A stretch of 64,000 nucleotides of DNA, taken from NCBI RefSeq assembly GCF_015558675.1, contig NZ_JADMOL010000007.1, forward strand, positions 41,946-105,945. Reading direction: 5' to 3'. Shown one piece after another: positions 26,590 to 35,699 of the stretch; positions within the stretch are counted from its first letter, which is position 1; the number at the start of each line of letters is the position of its first letter. The notes beneath the pieces were generated by a model, which ran no database searches, had not been told where the DNA came from, and saw only the letters and a program-made list of their open reading frames with translations. Source of the DNA: Paenibacillus sp. 1001270B_150601_E10 (GTDB lineage Bacteria; Bacillota; Bacilli; Paenibacillales; Paenibacillaceae). Both the position numbers and the translations under genes were made by a program.

Positions 26590-27458
26590 AAATTGCTTTT
26601 TCACCTTGTCCAAATGATACCTTTGTCTTCCACGCGTGGGTTCATGGCTTGATCCCTGAAGCACCTGCGCTTGACGTCACGTATGCGGATATCGATAAAA
26701 CCAACGGCTGGGCTATTGAAGGTGAAGGCCCTGAGGTCATGAAGATCTCTTATGCCGCACTGCCGTGGCTGCTTGACCGCTACGCGCTGCTCCCTTGCGG
26801 CGGCGCACTTGGCAGAGGCTGCGGACCGTTGGTGCTGATGAAGTCTGATCAGCAAGGCGATGGCTCTAAGGCTGAAGGCCTTGACCCCGCCTTGTTGTCT
26901 GGTAAGCGAATCGCGGTTCCAAGCGAGCGTTCTACCGCTTATCTGCTCTTCCGTCTGTGGGCAGCCAAGCATGTTCCCGGCGGCGTAGGCGAGATCGTGG
27001 TTATGTCCTTTGATGAGATTATGCCTGCCGTCAGAGACGGTCTCATTGATGCAGGACTCGTGATTCATGAGGCGCGCTTCACTTATCCTTCCTATGGCTT
27101 AGCCTTAGTCGCGGACATGGGAAGCTGGTGGGAAGAGGATACAGGATTGCCGATCCCTCTTGGTGCGATCATTGCGCGCCGGACGATGGATATCGCCGCA
27201 TTAACACGCTGGACCCGTGCTTCCGTTGAATACGCTTGGGCGCATCCAAAAGCGTCGGAAGACTACGTCCTGAAGCATGCGCAAGAGATGGACCGCGATG
27301 TTGTCGCTTCACATATCGATCTGTATGTGAACGCCTTTACAGGCAATCTCGGCAAAGATGGCTATGCTGCGATCGAGGCGCTGCTTGGCCGTGCAGCAGA
27401 AGAGGGACTTGTTCCAGCATTCGACCGGAAGCTGCTGTACGATGCGTCAGAACTATAA
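26586..27458 (+). CDS. mqnD: 1,4-dihydroxy-6-naphthoate synthase
   Basis: A 290-residue periplasmic-binding-protein-like enzyme acting in the cytoplasm. The hallmark SPCPNDTFVFHAWVHG opens the protein, followed by VMKISYAALPWLLDRY, LLPCGGALGRGCGPLV and VPSERSTAYLLFRLW. It converts cyclic dehypoxanthine futalosine to dihydroxynaphthoate in the menaquinone pathway. Translationally coupled to mqnB. mqnA, mqnC and mqnE must lie elsewhere. A small, weak terminator-like hairpin (27467-27486, then TTTCTT) follows. Confidence 0.94.
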   Translation: MKIAFSPCPNDTFVFHAWVHGLIPEAPALDVTYADIDKTNGWAIEGEGPEVMKISYAALPWLLDRYALLPCGGALGRGCGPLVLMKSDQQGDGSKAEGLDPALLSGKRIAVPSERSTAYLLFRLWAAKHVPGGVGEIVVMSFDEIMPAVRDGLIDAGLVIHEARFTYPSYGLALVADMGSWWEEDTGLPIPLGAIIARRTMDIAALTRWTRASVEYAWAHPKASEDYVLKHAQEMDRDVVASHIDLYVNAFTGNLGKDGYAAIEALLGRAAEEGLVPAFDRKLLYDASEL

Positions 27459-27551
27459 GCAGAGCGAAGTCCACGAGTAGTGGCTTTCTTCAAAAACAGC
27501 AGGGATAGAAGCTGTAAATGGTATTGCGAATGTCACCTAACCGCTTTATGG

Positions 27552-27580
27552 TTGCGGTAAGGATGTTTATCAACCATAAT
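27552..27580 (+). promoter_or_regulatory. Candidate promoter of an intergenic RNA
   Basis: TTGCGG (27552-27557), a 17-nt spacer and CATAAT (27575-27580). It lies between the convergent mqnD and GH95 genes, so no protein gene is served by it. Confidence 0.5.
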
Positions 27581-27585
27581 CTTGT

Positions 27586-27702
27586 ATAGACATATGCTTA
27601 CGGAAGACCCGTGCAAAAAAGGCGTATATTAGGAGATATGCATCATCACTTTATTGTGAATGCTGCTTTTCCCTATTGCCTTACTTGCACGGGTCTTTTT
27701 AT
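27586..27702 (+). ncRNA. Candidate structured small RNA between mqnD and the GH95 gene
   Basis: The 347-bp gap between mqnD and the GH95 gene has no credible reading frame. It holds a promoter-like pair at 27552-27580 and then a perfect 12-bp closing stem, arms 27604-27615 and 27686-27697, enclosing 70 nt. The last arm runs straight into TTT. Inside are smaller paired segments (27623-27642 and a TCAC/GTGA pair near 27646-27658). A 70-nt loop is too long for an ordinary terminator, so a rod-like RNA of about 110 nt ending in its own terminator is a plausible reading. No Rfam family is recognised by eye. Confidence 0.4.
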
Positions 27703-27805
27703 TGCGGCTTCAGTTTAATTGGAACATCTCACTCTCAACGCAATATAGTGTTAACGATAACTTGAAGAAGTGCACATTACCCACATTACCCTCGGTATCA
27801 AGAAG

Positions 27806-30181
27806 TCATGTTGTCATCAATGACTCGGACAAGACGACAGGTGTGCCTGCATTGCAATCCACCTGCACAGTTCGTTCCCTATATTGTACGATTGTCCTCT
27901 GATCCCGATCCGAAGTAATCACGGCCTGTACTAGTTCCCCCTTTTTCCAGCTGATATCAACAGTATATCCCCCACGCGCTCTAAGCCCCTTCATGTGGCC
28001 CTCATCCCATTCTGCAGGCAGTGCTGGCAGCAGATGAATGGTCTCTCTATGGCTTTGCAGCAGCATCTCTGCAATACCAGCCGCTGCTCCGAAGTTTCCA
28101 TCAATCTGGAATGGTGGATGAGCGCAGAATAAATTCGGATAGATTCCGCCTCGATGATAATCATAGCCGCTCGTATCATCAATGACATACAGAAAGTTAT
28201 GCAGGACTTGAATGGCCTGATTGCCGTCATATAGACGAGCCCACAAGGCTACCTTCCAGCCCATGCTCCAGCCTGTTCCCTCGTTGCCGCGAAGCTCCAA
28301 GGAACGACGGGCGGCTTCGAAGTATTCGAACTTATCTTCTGCTGTGAACTCACGTCCGGGGTACAGCCCGTATAGATGTGATACATGGCGATGGCGAGGA
28401 TCCCATTCGTGAAGCTCCTTCTCCCATTCCACGATATCACCGCGTGAACCGATCTCGATTGGCTTCAGCTTGCTAAGTGCATCCCTGCAGGCTTCGACCA
28501 ATTCATCCCCTTTATGTAAAGGTAATGCCTCGCATGCCTCGATAACAGAGGTGAACAGCTCTCGGCATAATAGCAGATCCATCGCTGCAGCTCGCGAAAC
28601 AGAGCAAGCCTTCTGATCCTCCGTTACATAATTATTTTCCGGAGAAGTTGCAGGGCTGGTAATCAATTGACCTTCTTCGGTCTCGATCAGCCAGTCCAAG
28701 AGAAACTGCGCTGCCCCGCGCATAAGCGGCAAGGCACGCTGCTCTAAGAAATCCGTATCCTTTGTAAACAAATAGTGCTCCCACAAATGACTGCACAGCC
28801 AAGCGCCGCCCATTGGCCAAAACGCCCATTCCGCCTGCCCAGCAGGCCCGACATTATTCGTCCTCCAAATGTCCGTCATCGTATGTGCCGTCCATCCTCG
28901 GCACCCATACTGCCGTCTAGCCGTCTCTGCTCCCGTAATCGCCTGCTCCTCGATCAGCTTGAACAAGGGCTCATGCATGTCGGATAAATTGCACGACTCC
29001 GCAAGCCAATAGTTCATCTCTAGATTAATGTTGAGATGATAATCGCAGTTCCAGGGCGGCATGACCATGTCATTCCAAATGCCCTGCAGATTCGCTGCCA
29101 TCGTGCCTGGCCGCGAGCTTGCTATAAGCAGGTAGCGTCCATATTGGAATACAAGGCTCATCAGTTGCGGATCCTTTGCTCCGTTCACCAATTGGAATAA
29201 GCGCTGGTCGGTAGGCAGTTCGGAGCGATCCTCTTGCTCAGCTCCAAGCCGCAATCTTGCACGCTGGAACAATGGCTGATACTCCTGCAGATGAGCTTCG
29301 AGCAGCTGTTCATAGCTCTTGCCCAGACATGCCAGCAGGCTGCCTCGGCACTGCTCCACTGGATCTACGTGGCTCGTGCCTGGAATCTGGTCAAAGCCGG
29401 CATAACTTGTCGCCGAAGTATATAGCAAAGTAAAGGAGGAGGCCCCCGCAATCGTCAGCTTGTCACGACCCTGCTGGCCAGTTTGCCCGCCTTCATGGAT
29501 AATACGTACAGAAGCGGCAAAGCGCATGCCTTTGCCAGGCTGCTCCTGTTCATAGATCACCTCAGGCACAACGCCGTTATTATGATTGCGAACGTGGATT
29601 GGACATCTCCCTGTAAGCAGCAATTCGCCATGCTCATTTGCCACTACCTGATGCTCAAGCAAGGAATCGAGTCCAACCTCCACGTGAAGTCCAGCAGGAT
29701 CGTTCGTTTGCCAATGGACAACCATCACCTGATCCGGCACGGATATAAAGACCGAACGCTCATGCCGCTTGTCCGTTGAGCCGAATATCGTGCGGGCTAC
29801 AGCCGTAGGAAGATCCAGGCTCCGCTCATAATCTTCTTCCTCCAGCTCATTCAAGCAATGAATCGTGAGATTGCCGAGGGGCTGGTACGGTTGAACCCCA
29901 TTGCCTGCTGTACCGAGCATCTTCCGCTCGATAAGCTGCTGGGCTTCCAACGGACGTCCTTCAGCCAGCAAGTCCCGAGCCTCCTGCAGGTAATGCACGG
30001 CATCATCATTGATCTCATTTGCGGGATAACCTGCCCACAGCGTGTCTTCATTTAATTGAATACGCTCCTTAACAGTTCCGCCAAATACCATTCCGCCCAT
30101 ACGGCCATTGCCAAGCGGCAAAGCTTCAGACCAGGTGCCGGCTGGACGTTCATACCATAATTGATTGCTTCGGATTGCCAT
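27806..30181 (-). CDS. Glycoside hydrolase family 95 (alpha-L-fucosidase-type)
   Basis: About 791 residues, the normal size of GH95. The N-terminal beta-domain starts SNQLWYERPAGTWSEALPLG with GNGRMGGMVFGG and LNEDTLWAG. The (alpha/alpha)6 barrel carries NLQGIWNDMVMPPWNCDYHL and LEMNYWLAE, and near the end HPPFQIDGNFGAAAGIAEML. These are the conserved GH95 blocks. No signal peptide is seen, so it is likely cytoplasmic and acts on imported fucosylated or galactosylated oligosaccharides. The ATG at 30181 has CGGAGGTTAGTGG; the frame extends upstream to 30361 without a ribosome site. No sugar transporter is adjacent. Confidence 0.88.
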   Translation of the reverse strand: MAIRSNQLWYERPAGTWSEALPLGNGRMGGMVFGGTVKERIQLNEDTLWAGYPANEINDDAVHYLQEARDLLAEGRPLEAQQLIERKMLGTAGNGVQPYQPLGNLTIHCLNELEEEDYERSLDLPTAVARTIFGSTDKRHERSVFISVPDQVMVVHWQTNDPAGLHVEVGLDSLLEHQVVANEHGELLLTGRCPIHVRNHNNGVVPEVIYEQEQPGKGMRFAASVRIIHEGGQTGQQGRDKLTIAGASSFTLLYTSATSYAGFDQIPGTSHVDPVEQCRGSLLACLGKSYEQLLEAHLQEYQPLFQRARLRLGAEQEDRSELPTDQRLFQLVNGAKDPQLMSLVFQYGRYLLIASSRPGTMAANLQGIWNDMVMPPWNCDYHLNINLEMNYWLAESCNLSDMHEPLFKLIEEQAITGAETARRQYGCRGWTAHTMTDIWRTNNVGPAGQAEWAFWPMGGAWLCSHLWEHYLFTKDTDFLEQRALPLMRGAAQFLLDWLIETEEGQLITSPATSPENNYVTEDQKACSVSRAAAMDLLLCRELFTSVIEACEALPLHKGDELVEACRDALSKLKPIEIGSRGDIVEWEKELHEWDPRHRHVSHLYGLYPGREFTAEDKFEYFEAARRSLELRGNEGTGWSMGWKVALWARLYDGNQAIQVLHNFLYVIDDTSGYDYHRGGIYPNLFCAHPPFQIDGNFGAAAGIAEMLLQSHRETIHLLPALPAEWDEGHMKGLRARGGYTVDISWKKGELVQAVITSDRDQRTIVQYRERTVQVDCNAGTPVVLSESLMTT

Positions 30182-30357
30182 AGCCACTAACCTCCGATTG
30201 TTCTGAATTCCTTGTGTAAAAGATAAGAATTTACGAGCTGCTCTACTGACTTCCACATGGATAGGGCTTCCCCTTCTAGCATCAGCTGCTTTTATGATTT
30301 TTTTGATCAAAATCATGACCGAAACCTTGAATCCTGATGTGCAAAGCCCAGCCTCCA

Positions 30358-30395
30358 ACAAAAAAAGACACGCTCCTTATGAGGAACGTGTCTTT
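30358..30395 (-). terminator. Terminator of the acyl-ACP thioesterase gene
   Basis: Arms 30364-30372 and 30387-30395 pair perfectly, with an extra inner TCCT/AGGA pair. On the minus strand the stem ends in a T-run (A-run at 30360-30366). Confidence 0.88.
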
Positions 30396-30442
30396 CTCTA
30401 TCTCGTTCAATGCATAATCGTACACGCTTATTATCTTAACGT

Positions 30443-31180
30443 TCATGAGCGGAGCGTCAACTCTGCCTCAAAATGAATCATTCCCTCGCTGGATCTTCCG
30501 CGAACCCAGCATTGCTTATTGGCCTCGTCATAGCTTTGATAAATGGAAAATACGTCCCGAAGCTTCGCTTCCTGATGATAGGTAATCCTAAATCTCGACA
30601 GCTCTGCTCGGTACGGCTCGTCCTCCAGCGTATCCAGACTCAAACTTGCAAATATCGTATTGTTCATATGGCCATTCATGTCCATATCGTGATGGCGCAC
30701 CGTATAGGTGAAGGCCTCATTCAGCTTCATTTGCTCAGGAATCTGAACCTTTGCAGGAATATCTCCAAGCGATTCCCCGCTCGTTGCAGGCACCTCATAA
30801 GGGAGCGCAGACGCGCGAAGAATACGCCTCTTCGCCAGATTCACAAGCACCCAGGTCGTCCTTGCTTGTCCAATGATCGCCTCATTCTCATCATAAATGC
30901 GAAAATCGCGCAGCCACTGTACGCCCTTTTCTCCTTTATGCCAAGTCTCGATCCTTAAGACATCTCCATACCGCGGCATGCGGTCAAGCTCTAGATCAAG
31001 CGTAGTCAGCATCCAAGCCATTTCCTGCTCCATCAACTCTTCAATGGGAATCCCAAGTCTTGCAATATCCGCATCTGCTGCACGCTGCATCCAGCCTAGA
31101 AGGCTCGACAAGCGGCATCTTTTTAAAGAATCACAATGGTCTGAATGCAGGGCGATCGAATCACTCCAGTAGGTATTCAT
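30443..31180 (-). CDS. Acyl-ACP thioesterase (FatA/FatB-like)
   Basis: A 245-residue double hot-dog protein. The N-terminal half shows GWMQRAADADIARLGI, EMAWMLTTLDLELDRMPRYG and ETWHKGEKGVQWLRDF; the second half has the catalytic region HDMDMNGHMNNT. This is the bacterial acyl-ACP thioesterase pattern (Pfam acyl-ACP_TE). It releases fatty acids from acyl carrier protein in the cytoplasm. The ATG at 31180 has AAAAGGAGAACCATC; the in-frame start at 31201 has no site. It ends at the 30358-30395 terminator and appears monocistronic. Confidence 0.88.
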   Translation of the reverse strand: MNTYWSDSIALHSDHCDSLKRCRLSSLLGWMQRAADADIARLGIPIEELMEQEMAWMLTTLDLELDRMPRYGDVLRIETWHKGEKGVQWLRDFRIYDENEAIIGQARTTWVLVNLAKRRILRASALPYEVPATSGESLGDIPAKVQIPEQMKLNEAFTYTVRHHDMDMNGHMNNTIFASLSLDTLEDEPYRAELSRFRITYHQEAKLRDVFSIYQSYDEANKQCWVRGRSSEGMIHFEAELTLRS

Positions 31181-31541
31181 GATGGTTCTCCTTTTCTTCA
31201 ATAATACATTTAGATCACAGTCGTCCTGGACAAAGTATGATATCCTTTTCCATTGGAAAATAAAGTAGCAGCTAATTTGCTGTCATCACCTTCAAAATAG
31301 GTTAATATTAATTATATCCTTTAGCAATAAAATATTTATCTATAAATGAATTAATTATTCCCGATGAGAAAAGACCTCTATATGATTTACCTTTGAAGAC
31401 ACAAGCGACCACGATAAGAAATTATTTTTATTGCCCATAAGAATGTGATGCTCCTTAACAAAATGCAGCCTTTCTTATTGGGTTAAACATAATAACCAGA
31501 GAATCACTCTCAACTCAGCACAAAGACAGGAGTGATGATCA
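31181..31541. other. Divergent intergenic region with a 15-bp palindrome
   Basis: This AT-rich gap separates the thioesterase gene (minus) from the MFS gene (plus). It holds no credible ORF. A palindrome at 31246-31260 has 7-bp arms (TTTTCCA / TGGAAAA) around a single T. It lies about 65 bp upstream of the thioesterase start and could be a regulator-binding site. It does not match the FapR consensus I know. Confidence 0.4.
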
Positions 31542-32747
31542 ATGGAATCATGGAAGAAAAATTTATGGATTCTTTGGTTTGGATGTTTTATCGTATCCTC
31601 AAGCTTTTCAATGGTAATCCCGTTTTTATCGCTATTTTTGATTCAGCTTGGCGTAGACAGCCATATCGAATTATGGAGCGGGATACTATTCAGCAGCGCC
31701 TTCTTGGCGGGAGCCATATCCTCTCCATTCTGGGGAGCGGTCGGTGACAAATACGGACGCAAGCCGATGATCATTCGGGCAGGGATTGTTCTATTCGTCA
31801 TCTACGTGCTTATGGCATTCGTTACGAATGAATATCAGCTGCTCGCGCTGCGGATTCTCCAAGGCTTGCTCTCAGGCTTTATCCCAGGCTCAATTGCGCT
31901 CGTCGGCACCAATACGCCGGAGAAAAAAGTCGGCTACGCCTTGTCCATGATGTCAACAGCGACGGCAACCGGCGGGATTATGGGGCCGATGCTTGGCGGG
32001 ATTCTAGCCAAGGTCTTTGACAATCGCATCGCCTTTGCAAGTGCAGGCGTCCTTTGCTTGATCGCAACGATCCTGATTATCTTTTGGGTAAAGGAAGATT
32101 CGTTCGTTCCTTCCAAGGATTCCAGTTCGATCCTGCATACGTTCAAGGTGGCCGCGCACAATCGGGCGCTGCTCGCCGTCTTGATCCTAACGATGTTCAC
32201 GCAATTCTCCGTCATGACGATCGAGCCAGTACTCTCCCTTTATATCGTAGAGCTGGGACATAATGCAAAGGATGCATCCCTCGTCTCAGGAGTCGTGTTC
32301 TCCTTAGTTGGGGTTGCGAGCATTCTCTTTGCACCACGTTGGGGGAAATATGCAGATAAGGTTGGTTTTCAAAAAATACTGCTTATCGGCTTGTTTGCAG
32401 GCGGAATCGGTACACTGCTGCAAATTCCATTCCACAACATTTACTGGTTCTCAGGCATCCGCTTCCTGTATGGCTGCTTCTTCTGTGCCGTATTCCCGGC
32501 TTTGAACGGGCTTGTCGTTCGATCTACCGAGCCAGAGTTCCGCGGTCGTGCCTTCAGCTTGAACCAAACCGCCAATCAGATCGGCGGCATGCTTGGTCCG
32601 CTTATCGGCGGGGCGATCAGCGGCGTATGGGGCATACACACCGTGTTCTGGGTTACCGGTATCCTTCTGTTGGGAACGATGAGCTTAGGATTCTGGACAC
32701 AGCGCGCTTCGAAAAACACGCCGCAGGCGTCAACTTCATCGCGTTAA
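31542..32747 (+). CDS. MFS multidrug-type efflux transporter
   Basis: A 401-residue membrane protein with about 12 hydrophobic helices. The major-facilitator motif A appears as FWGAVGDKYGRKPM between helices 2 and 3. Antiporter motif C features are visible in STATATGGIMGPMLGGILA, typical of drug:H+ antiporters of the DHA1 type. CAGGAGTGATGATCA precedes the ATG. No regulator is adjacent apart from the palindromic site in the upstream gap. It ends at a strong terminator (32825-32869). The substrate cannot be told from sequence. Confidence 0.88.
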   Translation: MESWKKNLWILWFGCFIVSSSFSMVIPFLSLFLIQLGVDSHIELWSGILFSSAFLAGAISSPFWGAVGDKYGRKPMIIRAGIVLFVIYVLMAFVTNEYQLLALRILQGLLSGFIPGSIALVGTNTPEKKVGYALSMMSTATATGGIMGPMLGGILAKVFDNRIAFASAGVLCLIATILIIFWVKEDSFVPSKDSSSILHTFKVAAHNRALLAVLILTMFTQFSVMTIEPVLSLYIVELGHNAKDASLVSGVVFSLVGVASILFAPRWGKYADKVGFQKILLIGLFAGGIGTLLQIPFHNIYWFSGIRFLYGCFFCAVFPALNGLVVRSTEPEFRGRAFSLNQTANQIGGMLGPLIGGAISGVWGIHTVFWVTGILLLGTMSLGFWTQRASKNTPQASTSSR

Positions 32748-32824
32748 AGCGGGTATCGTATAACGGGGAAACGTCATTTATTGGCGGTACACTTCCCTTT
32801 AGACAAGGAAACTATTCATATCGA

Positions 32825-32869
32825 AAAAGGCTCTCTCCGATAGACACATTCGTCCGGAGAGAGCCTTTT
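32825..32869 (+). terminator. Terminator of the MFS gene
   Basis: A perfect 15-bp stem (32825-32839 and 32855-32869) whose right arm ends in TTTT. The mirrored A-run lets it also act for the convergent Nudix gene. Confidence 0.9.
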
Positions 32870-33029
32870 ATGCTACACCTTATAAAGATATAATCAGCAC
32901 CTTGCGTATAAACAAACGTCAATTTCAACCGTAACGTTCGATTCTCTTGCCCTCTCTATGGTACGGGACAAAGAACCTTTATCGAAATCTTACCCCGTTA
33001 TCTCAATCTTTCTGCTGTTAGGCAATCGC

Positions 33030-33443
33030 TCATTCGCTGCTCTTTCTAGCTTCTTGCAGCAATTGATCCACGAACCAGTGATCTGCCGGGGCAAACTCGT
33101 AACGCTTGAGTTGACGCGGCACCACCCAACGGATCGCATCATGATCCGTTAGCACCCATTCCTCAGCCTGCCCAGCGTGCAGCCTCGCCCGCCATGCAAT
33201 GAGCCGGATCGTCCGCTCTTCTTGGACGTGATCATGAGTGCCAAAGTACGCGTAAGGCTCGATGGCTGCCCGCATCTCCTCAAGCAGCTCCCGTTTCAGG
33301 CATTCCTGCGGCGATTCAAGCTGCTCCAGCTTGCCGCCAGGGAACTCCCACAAGCCAGCGTTCGATGTCCCTTCACGCTTGCGAGCAATAAGAAGCTCGC
33401 CCTGCTCATTTTCAATGATGGCTGCCGCTACTTCTATGAGCAT
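33030..33443 (-). CDS. MutT-like Nudix hydrolase
   Basis: A 137-residue cytoplasmic protein. The opening VAAAIIENEQGELLIARKRE and WEFPGGKLE are typical of MutT/8-oxo-dGTP diphosphatases. The Nudix box reads G-x5-E-x7-R-E-L-x-E-E, but the usual Gly at the end of the box (E-E-x-G) is Arg here (EEMRA). The catalytic Glu residues are intact. The C-terminus contains WVVPRQLKRYEFAPAD, as in MutT proteins. The ATG at 33443 follows ACAGGGGTGAAACGACAA; the upstream in-frame ATG codons lack a site. The expected role is sanitising oxidised nucleotides, but the substrate is unproven. Confidence 0.85.
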   Translation of the reverse strand: MLIEVAAAIIENEQGELLIARKREGTSNAGLWEFPGGKLEQLESPQECLKRELLEEMRAAIEPYAYFGTHDHVQEERTIRLIAWRARLHAGQAEEWVLTDHDAIRWVVPRQLKRYEFAPADHWFVDQLLQEARKSSE

Positions 33444-33530
33444 TTGTCGTTTCACCCCTGTCATGATCGGCGTCATTTACGGCTTCATTCAATATCTATC
33501 CATTTGCATCAATACAACAAAAGGACTGTG

Positions 33531-35699
33531 CTACAGCAGATCAAATCGCTCAAGGCCATCCTCAGCAAACGCGATGCGCAGCAGATCGGGGTCGACAAAT
33601 TCATCATACTTCCCTAAATACGGTGCCTCATCCGGCTTCAGCAGTGCCGACAAATCCTCCAATGAAGAAGATTCCATCATGATATGCGCAAGCAGCGTAT
33701 CGGCATCTGTTTTCCCAGACACCACCAAGTAGTAAGGCTCCATCGGCACAACCGAGCGCAGCTTAAGCGGGTCCGCAAGCTTGACCTTAAGCAGCCGCTC
33801 CAAGGTGCGGAAGGACTTGGTGCCGATCCAGGGCAGAATAAAGCAGGAATCGCCGCCGGCTGGAATCACGATTTGCGACAGCAAGCCGCTCTCCTTCGCA
33901 AGCCTTCTTGCACGTTCCAGGCGGTTGACCGCTCGCGGTGCAAGATAAGGATAGATCGTGGAGTCAGCCAGCACGTCGCGCATCTTCTGCATGACACGCG
34001 TATGCACGTCGCCGCCCGCACCAAGCCACAGCGTATCGGCTTTGCCGCGAGAAGACTTTACGTATACAGCTTTATGCTTGGTATCGATCTCGACCACCTT
34101 CCACAGCTTGCCCGCTAATGAGAAGCAGTAATCAGGCGGCGGAACCGTTGTAATCGAGCCAATCTCCTCTGTCCCGTTATAAACGACATGCTCCTCGTCG
34201 TCCTTGAACACGGCAAGGAAACGGTAATGCCCGGTAATCTTCTCGCCTGTTAAACCGACGATAAGGGTTCCTTCATCCGTGCGCTGAATATGATCCGTAT
34301 GAATCATATAGTTCAGCAGCATTTTATACTCATCCGGCGTTACGTTCTTAAAGGGAGGCAGCGTAAGCACCGCTCGCGCAAGCTCAAGCGGCGTTTGCTC
34401 CCCCATCGCATGCAGAATGCTCATCGTCTGATGGTACAAGAGGCCAACAGGCTTCTTGCGAAGCTTGAGCGGTTCCACCCAGCGTTCCTTCACGTACAGC
34501 TCGATAATCGCGATCGCGCGAAGCAGGACCCACGGCATGCGCGCAGGAAGCTGCGCCTCCTCATCCTCTTCCTCGGAGATGGCAAACATCATCTCTGAGG
34601 CCGCATCGCCTCTTCTCCCCGAGCGGCCAAGCCGCTGCACGAAGCTTGAAGAGCTGTAGGGAGCACCAAGCTGCAGCACCCGCTCCAGTTCCCCAAGGTC
34701 GATGCCAAGCTCCAAGGTGACGGTAGCGCAGGCTACCGCAGCGCCGCTGCCAGAGCGAAGCGCGGCCTCGGTCTCCTCTCGGAGCATGGCCGAGATGCTG
34801 CCATGATGGACATGGAACACATCCGGATCATGGCGCTTCGCCGCCGTTCTGCGGAGCTCCAAGGTGGTGAGCTCCGCATCTGTGCGGCTGTTCGTAAAGA
34901 TGAGCGCCTTCTTGCGGTTCGTGTGGTCGTACACATAGTCCATATATGCGCGCTTTGCATTTGCAAGCTCCTCGGCCTGCTCTTCGTCACGGGCATCCGG
35001 CATCGTGAAATGCTCGATGCTAAGACGGAGCTTGCGCCCGCCTTGAGGCGCAACCACTTCGACCACGTGGGGCGAGCCTGCGCCAAGCCAGCTGGACGCC
35101 GTCTCGTAGTCGCTCAGCGTTGCGGACAGGCCGATGCGTCTTGGCTCGCAGCGAGCCATGCGCTCGATGCGCGTCAGCAGGCTGAGCACCTGACTGCCGC
35201 GGTCCGCTCCCATGAAGGCATGAACCTCATCCACGATCACATAACGCAGATCCTGGAAGAGGGCTGGAATGGCATTGGGCTTGTTCATAAGCAAGCCCTC
35301 TAGCGATTCCGGCGTAATCTGTAAGACGCCGGACGGCTTCTGCATCAGCTTCGTCTTCTCGGATTGCGGCACATCGCCATGCCAGTGCCATACCGGAATG
35401 CCGCCCTCCTTAAGCAGATCCTTCAGGCGTTCGAATTGGTCGTTGATCAGCGCCTTCAGTGGTCCGATATAGAGAATGCCAACCGAACGGGATGGATGGC
35501 GGTCGAGCTCCGTAAGCGCAGGGAAGAAGGCGGCCTCGGTCTTCCCTGAAGCGGTGCCCGAAGCGATCAGCAGATGGTGCTTCGTATCGAACAGCACCCG
35601 GCATGCCTCTACTTGCGCTTCTCTCAGCGCCGTCCATCTTCTTTTATATATAAACTCCTGAATAAAAGGGGCCAGTCGATAGAAAGGATGGCTGCTCAT
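33531..35699 (-). CDS. Lhr-like DEAD/DEAH-box superfamily 2 helicase
   Basis: A 722-residue helicase. The Walker A is ASGTASGKTEAAF, motif Ia region GPLKALINDQ, DEVH box in VIVDEVHAFMG, motif III LSATLS, and motif VI QRLGRSGRRGDAA. After the two RecA domains come about 330 residues typical of Lhr-type extensions (WH-like, then a beta-rich domain with GSITTVPPPDYCFSLAGKLW). This is shorter than canonical Lhr. The ATG overlaps the stop of the upstream ATPase (ATGA, 35696-35699), so they are made together. The pair resembles BrxD-BrxHI of BREX type 2 loci; the rest of BREX is absent. Confidence 0.88.
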   Translation of the reverse strand: MSSHPFYRLAPFIQEFIYKRRWTALREAQVEACRVLFDTKHHLLIASGTASGKTEAAFFPALTELDRHPSRSVGILYIGPLKALINDQFERLKDLLKEGGIPVWHWHGDVPQSEKTKLMQKPSGVLQITPESLEGLLMNKPNAIPALFQDLRYVIVDEVHAFMGADRGSQVLSLLTRIERMARCEPRRIGLSATLSDYETASSWLGAGSPHVVEVVAPQGGRKLRLSIEHFTMPDARDEEQAEELANAKRAYMDYVYDHTNRKKALIFTNSRTDAELTTLELRRTAAKRHDPDVFHVHHGSISAMLREETEAALRSGSGAAVACATVTLELGIDLGELERVLQLGAPYSSSSFVQRLGRSGRRGDAASEMMFAISEEEDEEAQLPARMPWVLLRAIAIIELYVKERWVEPLKLRKKPVGLLYHQTMSILHAMGEQTPLELARAVLTLPPFKNVTPDEYKMLLNYMIHTDHIQRTDEGTLIVGLTGEKITGHYRFLAVFKDDEEHVVYNGTEEIGSITTVPPPDYCFSLAGKLWKVVEIDTKHKAVYVKSSRGKADTLWLGAGGDVHTRVMQKMRDVLADSTIYPYLAPRAVNRLERARRLAKESGLLSQIVIPAGGDSCFILPWIGTKSFRTLERLLKVKLADPLKLRSVVPMEPYYLVVSGKTDADTLLAHIMMESSSLEDLSALLKPDEAPYLGKYDEFVDPDLLRIAFAEDGLERFDLL

